DNA from: Bradyrhizobium sp. cir1
GTDB lineage: Bacteria > Pseudomonadota > Alphaproteobacteria > Rhizobiales > Xanthobacteraceae
DNA length: 64,000 nucleotides
Assembly: GCF_014198245.1 (NCBI RefSeq)
Contig: NZ_JACIHE010000014.1
Coordinates: 62,001 to 126,000, forward strand
Reading direction: 5' to 3'
The notes under the pieces: generated by a model
Seen by the model: the letters and a program-made list of their open reading frames with translations, nothing else
Told to the model about the DNA's origin: nothing
Database searches by the model: none
Translations under genes and position numbers: made by a program
Shown here: one piece after another, positions 7,378 to 15,803 of the stretch
How positions within the stretch are numbered: the stretch's first letter is position 1
Layout: every line of letters starts with the position of its first letter

Positions 7378-9465
7378 GTGAACCAGTTCACATTCCAGGG
7401 CGAACGGCGAAATCTGCGCTTGCTTGCAGCGGTCGTCTTTGCAGCGGTTTTGGCCGTCGCGCTGCTCGGCTCCGTCCCGTCATCGTCCGAGCCGGTCAGG
7501 AAGAGCGGCTACGCGATCGGCACGGATCGCTGTGGCAGCGGCGACCTCGCCTTTCCCAGGATCCAGATCGACATGAAGGCGGGATTTTGCGCCGGCCTCG
7601 TCGCCAGCGAAGAGGACCGCCTCAAATTCCCGCGTTCAATCGTCCAGGTGTCCGGCCGCGACCTGTTCGTGGTGGCCGACATGGGCGGCTGGGGCCATAC
7701 CGACGGGAGGATGCTGCTGCTCGATCCGCATGCGCCTCAAGGCCAGCGCTTCAAGGAGCTGCTGACGGGGCTCGAATACCCGTTCGGTCTCGTCACTGGT
7801 CCGGACAAAAAGCTCTATGCCTCGACCGCGGAGGCGATCTTCCGGTTCGACCCGCTCGCAGACAACCCGCGCAGCACGGTCGAGACCATCATCCGTCACA
7901 TGCCCGGCCGCCGAATCACGCTGCCGGATGGCACGAGGCTCGACGAGAGCGCGCATCCGCTCAAGCAGTTCGTCTTCGATCGCGGCGGGCGGCTGTTCGT
8001 CAATGTCGGCTCGCACAGCGACGACTGCATCACGCCGGTGCCGATCACGAAGCCCTGCGCCGCGGCCGAAGGCAGCTCCGCGATGGCCGCGATCTGGCTG
8101 TTCACGCCGCCCGCAGGCGGCGTCCTCCCGGCATTGAAGCCTGGCGATCCCGACCCGCCGCACACCGTCTATGCGCGCGGCTTGCGCAACTCGATGGCGC
8201 TGGCGCTGCACCCGAATTTTCCTGATGCCGGCTACGCCTTCCTGCAAGGCGAGAACGCCCGCGATCTGCCCGACATCTTCAAGCCGAACGAGGAGATCAA
8301 CGCGATCGAGCAGGGCAGGCACTACGGCTGGCCCTATTGCTACGACCTGTCGACGCCGAGTCCCGAATTCAGGCTCGTGCTGCAGTCGGGCGCGTACAAG
8401 TCGCTCTGCTCAGCCAATGCGCTCTACAAGCCGCCGCTCTCGCTGATGCCGCCGCATGGCGCACCGCTCGCGATGCTCTATTACCACGGCGCGAAATTCC
8501 CCGAGCTGGACGGCAAGCTGCTGGTCGGCCTGCACGGCTATCGTCCGACCGGCAGCCGCGTTCTCGTCTACGATGTCGACGATCACGGCTTTCCCAGGCC
8601 GAGCGCTCCGCCGGTGCGCTATCACGTCAGTTGCGCCGCCGATCCGACGCGCAGTTTCCAGACCGACACGGGCGAGGTCGCCGCCGCGCCGTTCGACGAA
8701 CTGATCGCGGGCTGGCACCGCGTCAACGGCGCGCGGCCGCAGGGCGCGCCGGTCGGCATGACGGTCGCGGAGGATGGCGCGATCTGGCTGGTCGAGGACA
8801 AGAACCAGACCGTGATCCGGATCGATCGCGCGGCCGGCGAGCCGCCTCAGCCGCTCCCCTGCGACACGCGGAGCCAGGCGATGATCGATCAGCTCGCGGC
8901 CTTCGTCGCCAGGGATGCGCAGAACAGCGTTCGCGTCACCACGTTGCGCAAGGGCCTCGTCGAGAAGCACTGCGTCGGCTGTCATTCCGATTTCGGCCTG
9001 AGTGCAGGGCAATCGGATGCGGAGAAGGACAGGGCGGTGCTGCGTTTCATGCTGTCGCAGGACGGCTGGATCTATCCCGGCGATCCCGATGCCGGCAGGC
9101 TGCGCACGCGCCTGCGCGGTCTCGGGGCCGGGAAGCTGATGCCGCCGGGCGGCGAGAGCCTGCCGAAGACCGAACCCGGTTACACGCGCCTGCTCGATAC
9201 CGCGGACCTGCTCGTCGCCAAAATGGTTCCGGGCACGCGGATGCGGATCAAGCCCGGCCCGCCGCAGCGGAAGTTTTTCAGCAAAACCAACAAGGAATGC
9301 GGCGAAATACCGGCCGCCAAGGTCGTCGTCGTGACACAAAGGAACGCTGTAGACAGACCCGGCTTCAGCCGATTCTTCCGGCCGGCCGATCCCTATCTGA
9401 ACGGCGAGTGCACCGACGACGATGGCTATTACATCCGGCAGGAATTTCTGGTGCCTGTGCAGTAG
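7378..9465 (+). CDS. PQQ-type sugar dehydrogenase with C-terminal cytochrome c domain
   Basis: A 695-residue protein. A membrane segment lies near residues 14-36 (LLAAVVFAAVLAVALLG), then a beta-propeller of the glucose/sorbosone dehydrogenase family (FPRSIVQVSGRDLFVVADMGG early, ARGLRNSMALALHP and GRHYGWPYC later). The C-terminal third carries one haem c site, CVGCH at 532-536. Such proteins oxidise sugars in the periplasm with PQQ and pass electrons to the attached haem. The GTG start is chosen because GGGGGG lies five bases before it and the membrane anchor follows; ATG at 7342 is an in-frame alternative. The stop overlaps the next gene by 44 bases. Confidence 0.78.
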   Translation: MNQFTFQGERRNLRLLAAVVFAAVLAVALLGSVPSSSEPVRKSGYAIGTDRCGSGDLAFPRIQIDMKAGFCAGLVASEEDRLKFPRSIVQVSGRDLFVVADMGGWGHTDGRMLLLDPHAPQGQRFKELLTGLEYPFGLVTGPDKKLYASTAEAIFRFDPLADNPRSTVETIIRHMPGRRITLPDGTRLDESAHPLKQFVFDRGGRLFVNVGSHSDDCITPVPITKPCAAAEGSSAMAAIWLFTPPAGGVLPALKPGDPDPPHTVYARGLRNSMALALHPNFPDAGYAFLQGENARDLPDIFKPNEEINAIEQGRHYGWPYCYDLSTPSPEFRLVLQSGAYKSLCSANALYKPPLSLMPPHGAPLAMLYYHGAKFPELDGKLLVGLHGYRPTGSRVLVYDVDDHGFPRPSAPPVRYHVSCAADPTRSFQTDTGEVAAAPFDELIAGWHRVNGARPQGAPVGMTVAEDGAIWLVEDKNQTVIRIDRAAGEPPQPLPCDTRSQAMIDQLAAFVARDAQNSVRVTTLRKGLVEKHCVGCHSDFGLSAGQSDAEKDRAVLRFMLSQDGWIYPGDPDAGRLRTRLRGLGAGKLMPPGGESLPKTEPGYTRLLDTADLLVAKMVPGTRMRIKPGPPQRKFFSKTNKECGEIPAAKVVVVTQRNAVDRPGFSRFFRPADPYLNGECTDDDGYYIRQEFLVPVQ

Positions 9466-10360
9466 CATTTTGCTTGTCGCGACGCCGCCGGCCGCTGCCG
9501 AAACAAAACTGTTCGACAGCGTGCAGGTGACGCCCGCCAGCGAATACACCTTCGGCATCGAAGGGCCCGCGGCCGATCTCGACGGCAATCTGTTCGTCGT
9601 CAATCTCGGCAGGCCCGGCACCATTGGCAAATTGCCTGCGGGCGGTGCAGCGTCGGAGCTGTTCACGACACTGCCCGAAGGCAGCGTCGGCAACGCGATC
9701 CGTTTCGATCGCAGCGGCACCATGTTCATCGCCGACTACAAGAAGCACAACATCTTCGCGATCCTCAAGGGCGCGACCGAGCCTGCGGTCTGGTTTCACT
9801 CCGACGAGATGAGCCAGCCCAACGACATCACCATCGCGCGCGACGGCACGATCTATGCGAGCGATCCGAACTGGAAGGGGCGTGAAGGCCACATCTGGCG
9901 CATCGCCAGGGGCGCGGACGGTACGGTGCAGGGACAAGTGATGTCGGCGTCGCGCGCGATGGGCACCACCAACGGCATCGATCTCAGTCCTGACGGCAAG
10001 ACGCTCTATGTCGGCGAATCCAGCAGCGGCCAGATCTGGTCCTATGCGATCAACGGCAACGAGCTCACTGCGGCAAGACTGGTCAAGGCGTTTCAGCCCG
10101 ACACCGTCGACGGCCTGCGCACGGACGTTGCCGGCCGCCTCTACGTCGCGCGCATTCTCAAGGGCACGATCGCGCTGATGAAGCCGACCGGCGCGGTCGA
10201 GCGCGAGATCCCGTTGAGAGCCAAGGAGCCCACCAACCTTGCCTTTGGCGGCAGCGACGGCAAGACCGTGTTCGTCACCCAGCGCCAGGGCGGCTTCATC
10301 GAGGCCTTCCGCACCGACCAGCAGGGCCGCGAGCACTGTCTTCAGCGCGGGCGTTGCTGA
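9422..10360 (+). CDS. SMP-30/gluconolactonase-like (LRE family) secreted protein
   Basis: A 312-residue beta-propeller protein with an N-terminal signal peptide (residues 1-26, ending PPAAA) and family blocks GIEGPAADLDGNLFVVN, QPNDITIARDG, TTNGIDLSPDGKTLYV and VDGLRTDVAGRLYVA. These carry the metal-binding Glu, Asn and Asp positions of gluconolactonases. The start overlaps the upstream sugar dehydrogenase by 44 bases in another frame, so the two are co-transcribed. A dehydrogenase that makes a sugar lactone followed by a lactonase that opens it is a sensible periplasmic pair; the sugar is not known. Confidence 0.78.
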   Translation: MAITSGRNFWCLCSSILLVATPPAAAETKLFDSVQVTPASEYTFGIEGPAADLDGNLFVVNLGRPGTIGKLPAGGAASELFTTLPEGSVGNAIRFDRSGTMFIADYKKHNIFAILKGATEPAVWFHSDEMSQPNDITIARDGTIYASDPNWKGREGHIWRIARGADGTVQGQVMSASRAMGTTNGIDLSPDGKTLYVGESSSGQIWSYAINGNELTAARLVKAFQPDTVDGLRTDVAGRLYVARILKGTIALMKPTGAVEREIPLRAKEPTNLAFGGSDGKTVFVTQRQGGFIEAFRTDQQGREHCLQRGRC

Positions 10361-10475
10361 GCCCGAGCCGCTCAAAGGCGGTCTGCTTCCCGTGCAGAAC
10401 AGTGCGGTGAGGGCGGCATTCTTCTTGCTTGCATCTGGCCGTCGCAGGCATCAAGACATCTGTGGCACCGTCAAA

Positions 10476-10519
10476 GCGTTTTCAAGCGAAGTGGATACCG
10501 GTTCGCGTAAAGAAAACGC
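10476..10519. repeat. rhizobial-type palindromic intergenic element
   Basis: A nested hairpin: GCGTTTTC at 10476 pairs with GAAAACGC ending at 10519, and inside it GCGAA pairs with TTCGC. The wording (AAGCGAAGTGG then ACCGGTTCGCG) resembles an interspersed palindrome I recall from Bradyrhizobium and related genomes. It lies between the lactonase-like gene and the deacetylase gene and may act as a transcript end for the former. Confidence 0.55.
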
Positions 10520-10559
10520 GTCAGAACAAGAATCCAGCACGCGACCACGGAGTGTTTGA

Positions 10560-11585
10560 GTGAAAGCCGTCCATACCGAACTGCACCGCAGCCACGATCC
10601 GCAATTCTTCCTGGTCCGCGGTGTCGTCAAGCGCACCACCGAGCAGCCCGAGCGCGCCGACCGCCTGCTCAAGGGCCTGAAGGACGGCAAGCATCAACTG
10701 GTCGAGCCGACCAAATTCGGGCAGGGGCCGCGCGCACGCATCCACAGCCCGGAATATCTTTCGTTCCTGAGCGAAGCCTGGGACGCCTGGACCGCACTTG
10801 GCGATTCCGGTCCGGAGATGATCGGCAACATTCATCCGGTGCGCCACGCCGCGACCTATCCGACCCACATCGTCGGCAAGCTCGGCTGGCATACGGCCGA
10901 CACCGCGGCGCCGATCGGTCCGGGCACGTGGGCGGCGGCCTGTGCCGCAACGGACGTTGCGGTCACCGCGGCGCAAATGGTGATGGACGGTGAGGATGCG
11001 ACCTATGCACTCTGCCGTCCGCCCGGCCATCACGCCTATCGCGACATGGCCGGCGGCTTCTGCTTCCTCAACAACAGCGCGATCGCGGCGGCGCATCTGC
11101 GGCTCAAGCACGAGCGCGTCGTGATCCTCGACGTCGACGTCCATCACGGCAACGGCACGCAAGGCATTTTTTACGCGCGGCCTGACGTCTACACGATCTC
11201 GATCCATGCCGATCCCGTCGCATATTATCCTTATGTGTGGGGCTATGCACATGAGCGCGGCGAAGGCCCGGGCCTCGGCACCAATCTCAACATTCCCCTC
11301 GCCATCGGCACCGGCGATGATGGCTACATCCAGGCGATGGACGTCGCGCGCAAGGCGATCGAATCCTTTGCGCCCGGCGCCCTCGTCATCGCGCTCGGCC
11401 TCGATGCCTCCGAGCACGATCCGCTGAAGGGCCTCGCCGTCACCACGCCCGGCTTCCGCCGCATCGGCCAAGCCATCGCCAGGATGGGCCTGCCGACCGT
11501 GTTCGTGCAGGAGGGTGGCTATCTCTCGGATATTCTCGGTGCGAATTTGACGTCTGTGCTGGCGGGGTTTGAAGAGGCGCGCTGA
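10560..11585 (+). CDS. histone deacetylase family protein (acetylpolyamine amidohydrolase-like)
   Basis: A 341-residue arginase/deacetylase-fold enzyme. Active-site blocks are RPPGHHA (histidine pair at 157-158), LDVDVHHGNGT (zinc ligands D193 and H195) and GLDASEHDP (third ligand D282). These give the zinc-dependent amidohydrolase centre shared by histone deacetylases, acetoin-utilisation AcuC and acetylpolyamine amidohydrolases. In a bacterium, acetylated polyamines or acetyl-lysine proteins are the likely substrates. It starts with GTG, with CGGAG upstream, and stands alone between the palindromic element and the convergent Crp/Fnr gene, whose stop lies eight bases away. Confidence 0.87.
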   Translation: MKAVHTELHRSHDPQFFLVRGVVKRTTEQPERADRLLKGLKDGKHQLVEPTKFGQGPRARIHSPEYLSFLSEAWDAWTALGDSGPEMIGNIHPVRHAATYPTHIVGKLGWHTADTAAPIGPGTWAAACAATDVAVTAAQMVMDGEDATYALCRPPGHHAYRDMAGGFCFLNNSAIAAAHLRLKHERVVILDVDVHHGNGTQGIFYARPDVYTISIHADPVAYYPYVWGYAHERGEGPGLGTNLNIPLAIGTGDDGYIQAMDVARKAIESFAPGALVIALGLDASEHDPLKGLAVTTPGFRRIGQAIARMGLPTVFVQEGGYLSDILGANLTSVLAGFEEAR

Positions 11586-11593
11586 CCTTCGCC

Positions 11594-12433
11594 TCACTCC
11601 TTGAACAAAATCTGCTCCAGCAAGTCGATCCGCCTGATCCGGATGATGCTGCCATCGATGGAAATGATGCGGCGGTTCTGGAAACGTTTCAGCATCATCG
11701 TCACCCACTGACGGGTCGAGCCGACCATGGCCGCGATCTGATCGTGGGTGATCTTGCGGTGGATGATGATGGTATCGCCGTCGGCGGTGCCGTGCAGCTC
11801 CGACAAGGTGAGCAGAAATTGCGCCAGCCGTTCGATCACCGACCGCGTGCCGAGGATCTGCGCCATCGACGAGTAGCATTTACCTTTGGCGACGAGGCCG
11901 TCGATCAGCGCCAGCGCGAAGCTGGGCATGCCGGTCAGGAGCTTCTCCAGCGCCGGGCCGGACAGTGCCGCGATCTCACAGGCCTCGATGGCGATGCCCG
12001 ACCACATGTGAATGCCGCCGCCGGAGATTTCGGGGCCGCCGATGAAATGTCCCGGCGTCCAATAAGCGAGCGTGATCTCGCGGCCTGACGGTGCGGTGTA
12101 GTAGACCCGCACCTGCCCGCGACGAATGATGAAGATGCCGTCGTGCCCGTCGCCTTGGCTGAACACCATCTCGCCCTGCGGAACGGTGATCGTGCGGGCG
12201 GCCGCGTGCACGCGCGCCTGTTCCGATGCCGACAAGCGATCGAGGAAGTGCGCGCCGGCATTCAGCCCGTCGATCGTCTCGCTCATGAACAGCGCCGAGC
12301 TCGCGGGCCTCGTGCGTGTGCTGCGGGTACGGCGTGCCCGCTCGGGGGCGGGCCAGTGGAACTGAACGCCGGCAAGAGGCCGCTCTGTGAAAGCGGCAGG
12401 CTCGGTCGCGGCAGCTTCCTTGAGTATGGTCAT
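11594..12433 (-). CDS. Crp/Fnr family transcriptional regulator
   Basis: A 279-residue regulator. An N-terminal extension of about 49 residues rich in Pro and Arg is followed by a cyclic-nucleotide-binding-type beta-barrel (VPQGEMVFSQGDGHDGIFIIRRG), a dimerisation helix and a winged helix ending in a recognition region (ITHDQIAAMVGSTRQWVTMMLKRFQ). There is no N-terminal cysteine cluster, so it is not an iron-sulfur FNR sensor. The first ATG is used; an internal ATG at 12286 (MSETIDG) would remove the extension and is a realistic alternative. It diverges from the ABC transporter at 12741 and is its likely regulator. Confidence 0.83.
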   Translation of the reverse strand: MTILKEAAATEPAAFTERPLAGVQFHWPAPERARRTRSTRTRPASSALFMSETIDGLNAGAHFLDRLSASEQARVHAAARTITVPQGEMVFSQGDGHDGIFIIRRGQVRVYYTAPSGREITLAYWTPGHFIGGPEISGGGIHMWSGIAIEACEIAALSGPALEKLLTGMPSFALALIDGLVAKGKCYSSMAQILGTRSVIERLAQFLLTLSELHGTADGDTIIIHRKITHDQIAAMVGSTRQWVTMMLKRFQNRRIISIDGSIIRIRRIDLLEQILFKE

Positions 12434-12740
12434 GGCAATCTGTCAGCTTTTCCGGGTCCTTGCGAATAGGTAAGAGCGGCGATAGCGCGATGTCCATCTC
12501 TTTGCGATCGTTCCAGATCACTTAGCAAAGCTTGATGCGCGTGGCGTTCGGCGGCGACATGATTTCTCTGCCGGCAGCTCCGTCCCGAGAAAATCCTTTG
12601 CGCCGTCGTGCGACGGATTCACGACCGCGAGCCATCGCCGATGGCGATGCAAATAATTGCTTCAAACATTGCGACGCGACTTCGATAGTACCGGCCAGCG
12701 TTTGTTGCCGGCACGCGCCCGGCTTGTCGAGGACAGTTCG
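12434..12740. promoter_or_regulatory. divergent promoter region with inverted repeats
   Basis: The gap between the Crp/Fnr gene and the binding-protein gene holds no ORF I believe. CATCGCC-GAT-GGCGATG lies at 12633-12649, and GCAA-ATAA-TTGC immediately follows at 12649-12660. Either could be an operator for the divergent regulator, but neither matches the TTGAT-N4-ATCAA consensus. The functional assignment is weak. Confidence 0.3.
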
Positions 12741-14162
12741 ATGGTCGAATTCAGCTCTTTGAGAATCAGTGCGGCCGTCGTGGCCATCACCGTCGCGATG
12801 CTCGGGCCGGCGCGGGCGGAGACGATCCGTGTCGCCGTCGGGACGCAGGACACGACGATCAACTGCGCGACCGGCGGACTGCTCATTCGTGAGCTGAAAC
12901 TGCTCGAGAAGTTCCTGCCGCGCGACGGCAAGTACAAGGACGTCACTTACGACATCCAGTGGAAGAATTTCACGAGCGGCGCACCGCTCACCAACGAGAT
13001 GGTCGCGGGCAAGCTCGATTTTGGCGCGATGGCGGATTTTCCGGGTTCTCTGAACGGCGTTGCGTTCCAGAAGGCAGGACGCCGCAGCCTTTTCATCAGC
13101 GTGTTGTCCGGCAGCACCAAGGGCAGCGGCAACGGCATCGTGGTGCCCTCGAATTCGCCGGTGCAGTCGCTCGACGAGCTCAAGGGCAAGACGATCTCCG
13201 TTCCCTTTGCCTCGACCTCGCACGGCATGCTGCTTCGCGCCATCGAAGCCAAGGGCTGGAATCCTGAGACCGACGTCAACATCATCACGCAGGCCCCGGA
13301 GGTTGCGGGGCCGGCCTTGCAGGCGGGCAAGATCGAGGCGCATGCCGATTTCGTTCCTTTCGTCGAGCTGTTTCCGTGGCGCGGTTTCGCGCGCAAGATT
13401 TTTGACGGCGCACAGGCGAACGCCCCGACGTTCCACGGCAGCCTGGTTGATGCGGAGTACGCCGAAAAATATCCTGAGGTCGTCGTCGCTTACCTTCGCG
13501 CCGCGCTTGAGGCCGATCGGCTTATCGCCGAGGAACCCGAGAAATACAGCGAACTGATCGCCAAGGTGACCGGCATCGAGGCCGAGGTTGATTATCTCTT
13601 CCATGGCCCGCTCGGTCTTCAGACCCGCGACGTGACCTGGAAGCCAGAGTACCGGCAGGCGGTCGCAACCTCGATCAAGACGCTGAAACTGCTCAAGCGC
13701 GCGGACAGCGATCTCGATATCAATCAGTTCGTCACCGATAAATTCATTCGGATTGCGGCCGCGCAGGCCGGGCGCGACTATGACGCGCAGCTGAAGAACT
13801 ATGCGCAGCTCCCGCTTAGGGCCAGGGACGCCGCAACGGGTGCCGAGATCAGCGACTTCAGTCGCGTCGCGCAGGTCTGGGTCAGGGACGAGCCCCATGT
13901 GCGCCACTACGCCTCGCCCGAGAACGCGTTGAAGGCGCTCGCTGGCCTCGAGAAGGACGGCAAGGCGATCCGCGTGGTCTATGCCCAGGATCGCGAAAGC
14001 GGCATCAAGCTGTTTGCCAACCAGGCCTGGTTCGTGCGGTCGCCGCAAGGCGAGTTGAACGCGTTCCTGCTCAAGGATGCGGCCGAGCGATGGTCGAAGC
14101 AGAATGGCGGCGCCGTACTCGACTTCGCGGCTGCGCGCGAGTCCCTCGTCGTGAGCCGGTGA
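12741..14162 (+). CDS. ABC transporter substrate-binding protein with NosL-like C-terminal domain
   Basis: A 473-residue protein. It has a signal peptide (residues 1-26, ending PARA), then an SsuA/NrtA/TauA-type binding domain (IRVAVGTQDT, LDFGAMADFPGS, KGKTISVPFASTSHGMLLRA). The last 70 residues or so resemble NosL: a VVYAQDRESG strand, NQAWFVRSP, AFLLKDAAERWSKQNGG, then VLDF. NosL proteins carry copper for nitrous oxide reductase, but the Cys/Met copper site is absent here, so the tail may have another role. GAGGA precedes the ATG; the frame opens 28 codons earlier without a signal peptide. First gene of a three-gene importer. Confidence 0.75.
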   Translation: MVEFSSLRISAAVVAITVAMLGPARAETIRVAVGTQDTTINCATGGLLIRELKLLEKFLPRDGKYKDVTYDIQWKNFTSGAPLTNEMVAGKLDFGAMADFPGSLNGVAFQKAGRRSLFISVLSGSTKGSGNGIVVPSNSPVQSLDELKGKTISVPFASTSHGMLLRAIEAKGWNPETDVNIITQAPEVAGPALQAGKIEAHADFVPFVELFPWRGFARKIFDGAQANAPTFHGSLVDAEYAEKYPEVVVAYLRAALEADRLIAEEPEKYSELIAKVTGIEAEVDYLFHGPLGLQTRDVTWKPEYRQAVATSIKTLKLLKRADSDLDINQFVTDKFIRIAAAQAGRDYDAQLKNYAQLPLRARDAATGAEISDFSRVAQVWVRDEPHVRHYASPENALKALAGLEKDGKAIRVVYAQDRESGIKLFANQAWFVRSPQGELNAFLLKDAAERWSKQNGGAVLDFAAARESLVVSR

Positions 14163-14166
14163 GGCC

Positions 14167-14967
14167 ATGGCGTCGACTGTTGGGGCCCGGCCCGCGAACG
14201 TCCGATGGGCGATCCGCAGCCTTTCGATCCTCGCCTGCATCGCCGCGTGGCAGGTCGCTGCGACGTATCATCTCAATCTCGGGGTTGTCACCTTCCGCAA
14301 TGTGCCGCCGCCTGTCGAGGTCGTCCAATCCGCCCTGACCCTGTTCCGGTCGCCGAAGCTGGCGGCGCATATCACCAGCAGCCTCTGGCGTGTGTTCGCT
14401 GGCTACGGTGCTGCGGTGGTGATCGGCGTTATCCTTGGCTTTGCGATCGGCCGGTCGCGAGCCGCGAGCGACCTGCTGCTACCGCCGCTCGAATTGCTGC
14501 GGCCGATTCCGGCGGTGGCGTGGATACCGCTGTCGATCCTGATCTTCCGGTCGTCCGAACTCTCGATGATCTACATCACCTTCATCGGTGCGCTGTTTCC
14601 GATCGTGCTGAACACGGTCCACGGCGTTGCAAATGTCGACCGCCGGCTGGTCGCCTCCGCCCGCAGCCTGGGTGCGGGCGAGTTGGCGATCCTGACGGAG
14701 GTGGTGCTGCCGGATGCCGCGCCCAGCATCGTCACGGGCCTTGCGATCGGCATGGGCACCTCATGGTTCTGCCTCGTCACCGCGGAGATGATCTCGGGCC
14801 AGTTCGGCATCGGCTACTACACCTGGGAAGCCTACACGCTCCAGAATTATGCCGACATCATCGTGGGCATGCTGATCATCGGCCTGCTCGGCATGGGATC
14901 GAGCTGGCTGCTGACGACGGCCGGCCGGCTTCTGATGCCCTGGCGCAGCCCGAAGGTGGCGCGATGA
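14167..14967 (+). CDS. ABC transporter permease (SsuC/TauC/NrtB type)
   Basis: A 266-residue permease with about six hydrophobic helices and the EAA-type loop (SARSLGAGELAILTEVVLPDAAP). The opening LACIAAWQVAATY and the segment LLRPIPAVAWIPLSIL are characteristic of the sulfonate/nitrate/taurine permease group. It begins four bases after the binding-protein stop, and its own stop overlaps the ATPase ATG by four bases, so the three genes form a tight operon. Confidence 0.87.
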   Translation: MASTVGARPANVRWAIRSLSILACIAAWQVAATYHLNLGVVTFRNVPPPVEVVQSALTLFRSPKLAAHITSSLWRVFAGYGAAVVIGVILGFAIGRSRAASDLLLPPLELLRPIPAVAWIPLSILIFRSSELSMIYITFIGALFPIVLNTVHGVANVDRRLVASARSLGAGELAILTEVVLPDAAPSIVTGLAIGMGTSWFCLVTAEMISGQFGIGYYTWEAYTLQNYADIIVGMLIIGLLGMGSSWLLTTAGRLLMPWRSPKVAR

Positions 14968-15803
14968 ACATCCGGGTCGCGGATATCGGCGCGAGCAGCG
15001 TCGGCCGTATCGACATTGCTGATGTCTCGATTTCTCTTGGCGAGGGAGACCATGCGTTCGAGGCGGTGAGAGGTCTCGGGTTCGCGATCGCGCCGGGTGA
15101 GTTCGTCTGCATCCTTGGTCCCTCCGGCTGCGGCAAGTCGACGCTGCTAGGTGCGCTGGCCGGGCATCTGCCGGTCACGGCTGGCCGGCTCACGGTCGAC
15201 GGGCAGAAGATCCAGGGTCCGAGCCCCGATCGCGGCGTGGTGTTTCAGCAGCACACGCTGTTTCCCTGGAAGCGTGTTCGCGACAATGTCGCCTTCGGCC
15301 CGAAGATGCGCGGCCTTGCGAGGAGAGAGCGCGACCGCGCTGCCGACGCGATCCTGAAGCTGGTCGGCCTGTCCGGATTCGAGGCGTTCTATCCTGCGCA
15401 ACTCTCGGGCGGAATGCAGCAGCGCGTCGAAATTGCGCGGGTTCTGATCAATCAGCCGCGGGTGCTGCTGATGGACGAGCCCTTCAGCGCGCTCGATGCG
15501 CAGACGCGCGGCATGATGCAGGAGGTCCTGCTCGACATCTGGAGTAAAATTCCAACCACCACGGTCTTCGTCACGCACGACATCGACGAGGCGCTATTCC
15601 TTGCGGACCGCATCGTCGTGATGAGCGCGAGGCCCGGTCGGGTGATCGAGGATATCGCGCTGCCCTTTGCACGACCGCGAGACCACGAGCTTGTGACTGA
15701 ACCCGAATTCGTGCGCCTGAAGCGGCATGTCATGCAGCTTCTGCGGCGGCCGGAAGGCTCCGAGCCGCTGGCGCGGCTCAGCCCGCTCGGCGTGCCGTCC
15801 TAG
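14964..15803 (+). CDS. ABC transporter ATP-binding protein (SsuB/TauB/NrtD type)
   Basis: A 279-residue ATPase: Walker A GPSGCGKST at 52-60, the family hallmark VVFQQHTLFPWKRVRDNVAFG, signature LSGGMQQRVEIARVL, Walker B VLLMDEPFSALDA and H-loop VTHDIDEA. The ATG overlaps the permease stop. The TAG stop lies in CTAG, where it overlaps the stop of the convergent flavin monooxygenase gene by four bases. The imported substrate is unknown: the transporter subfamily handles sulfonates, nitrate, taurine, thiamine precursors and similar small molecules. Confidence 0.9.
   Translation: MNIRVADIGASSVGRIDIADVSISLGEGDHAFEAVRGLGFAIAPGEFVCILGPSGCGKSTLLGALAGHLPVTAGRLTVDGQKIQGPSPDRGVVFQQHTLFPWKRVRDNVAFGPKMRGLARRERDRAADAILKLVGLSGFEAFYPAQLSGGMQQRVEIARVLINQPRVLLMDEPFSALDAQTRGMMQEVLLDIWSKIPTTTVFVTHDIDEALFLADRIVVMSARPGRVIEDIALPFARPRDHELVTEPEFVRLKRHVMQLLRRPEGSEPLARLSPLGVPS

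Noticed and set aside
10460..10480. Sigma-54 promoter suggested by a TGGCAC word
   Set aside because: The required TTGC is not at the correct distance; the same was true of the TGGCAC word near 4150.
12522..14240. 572-codon minus-strand frame over the binding-protein gene
   Set aside because: The plus strand has a signal peptide, family motifs and a ribosome site; the minus frame has none.
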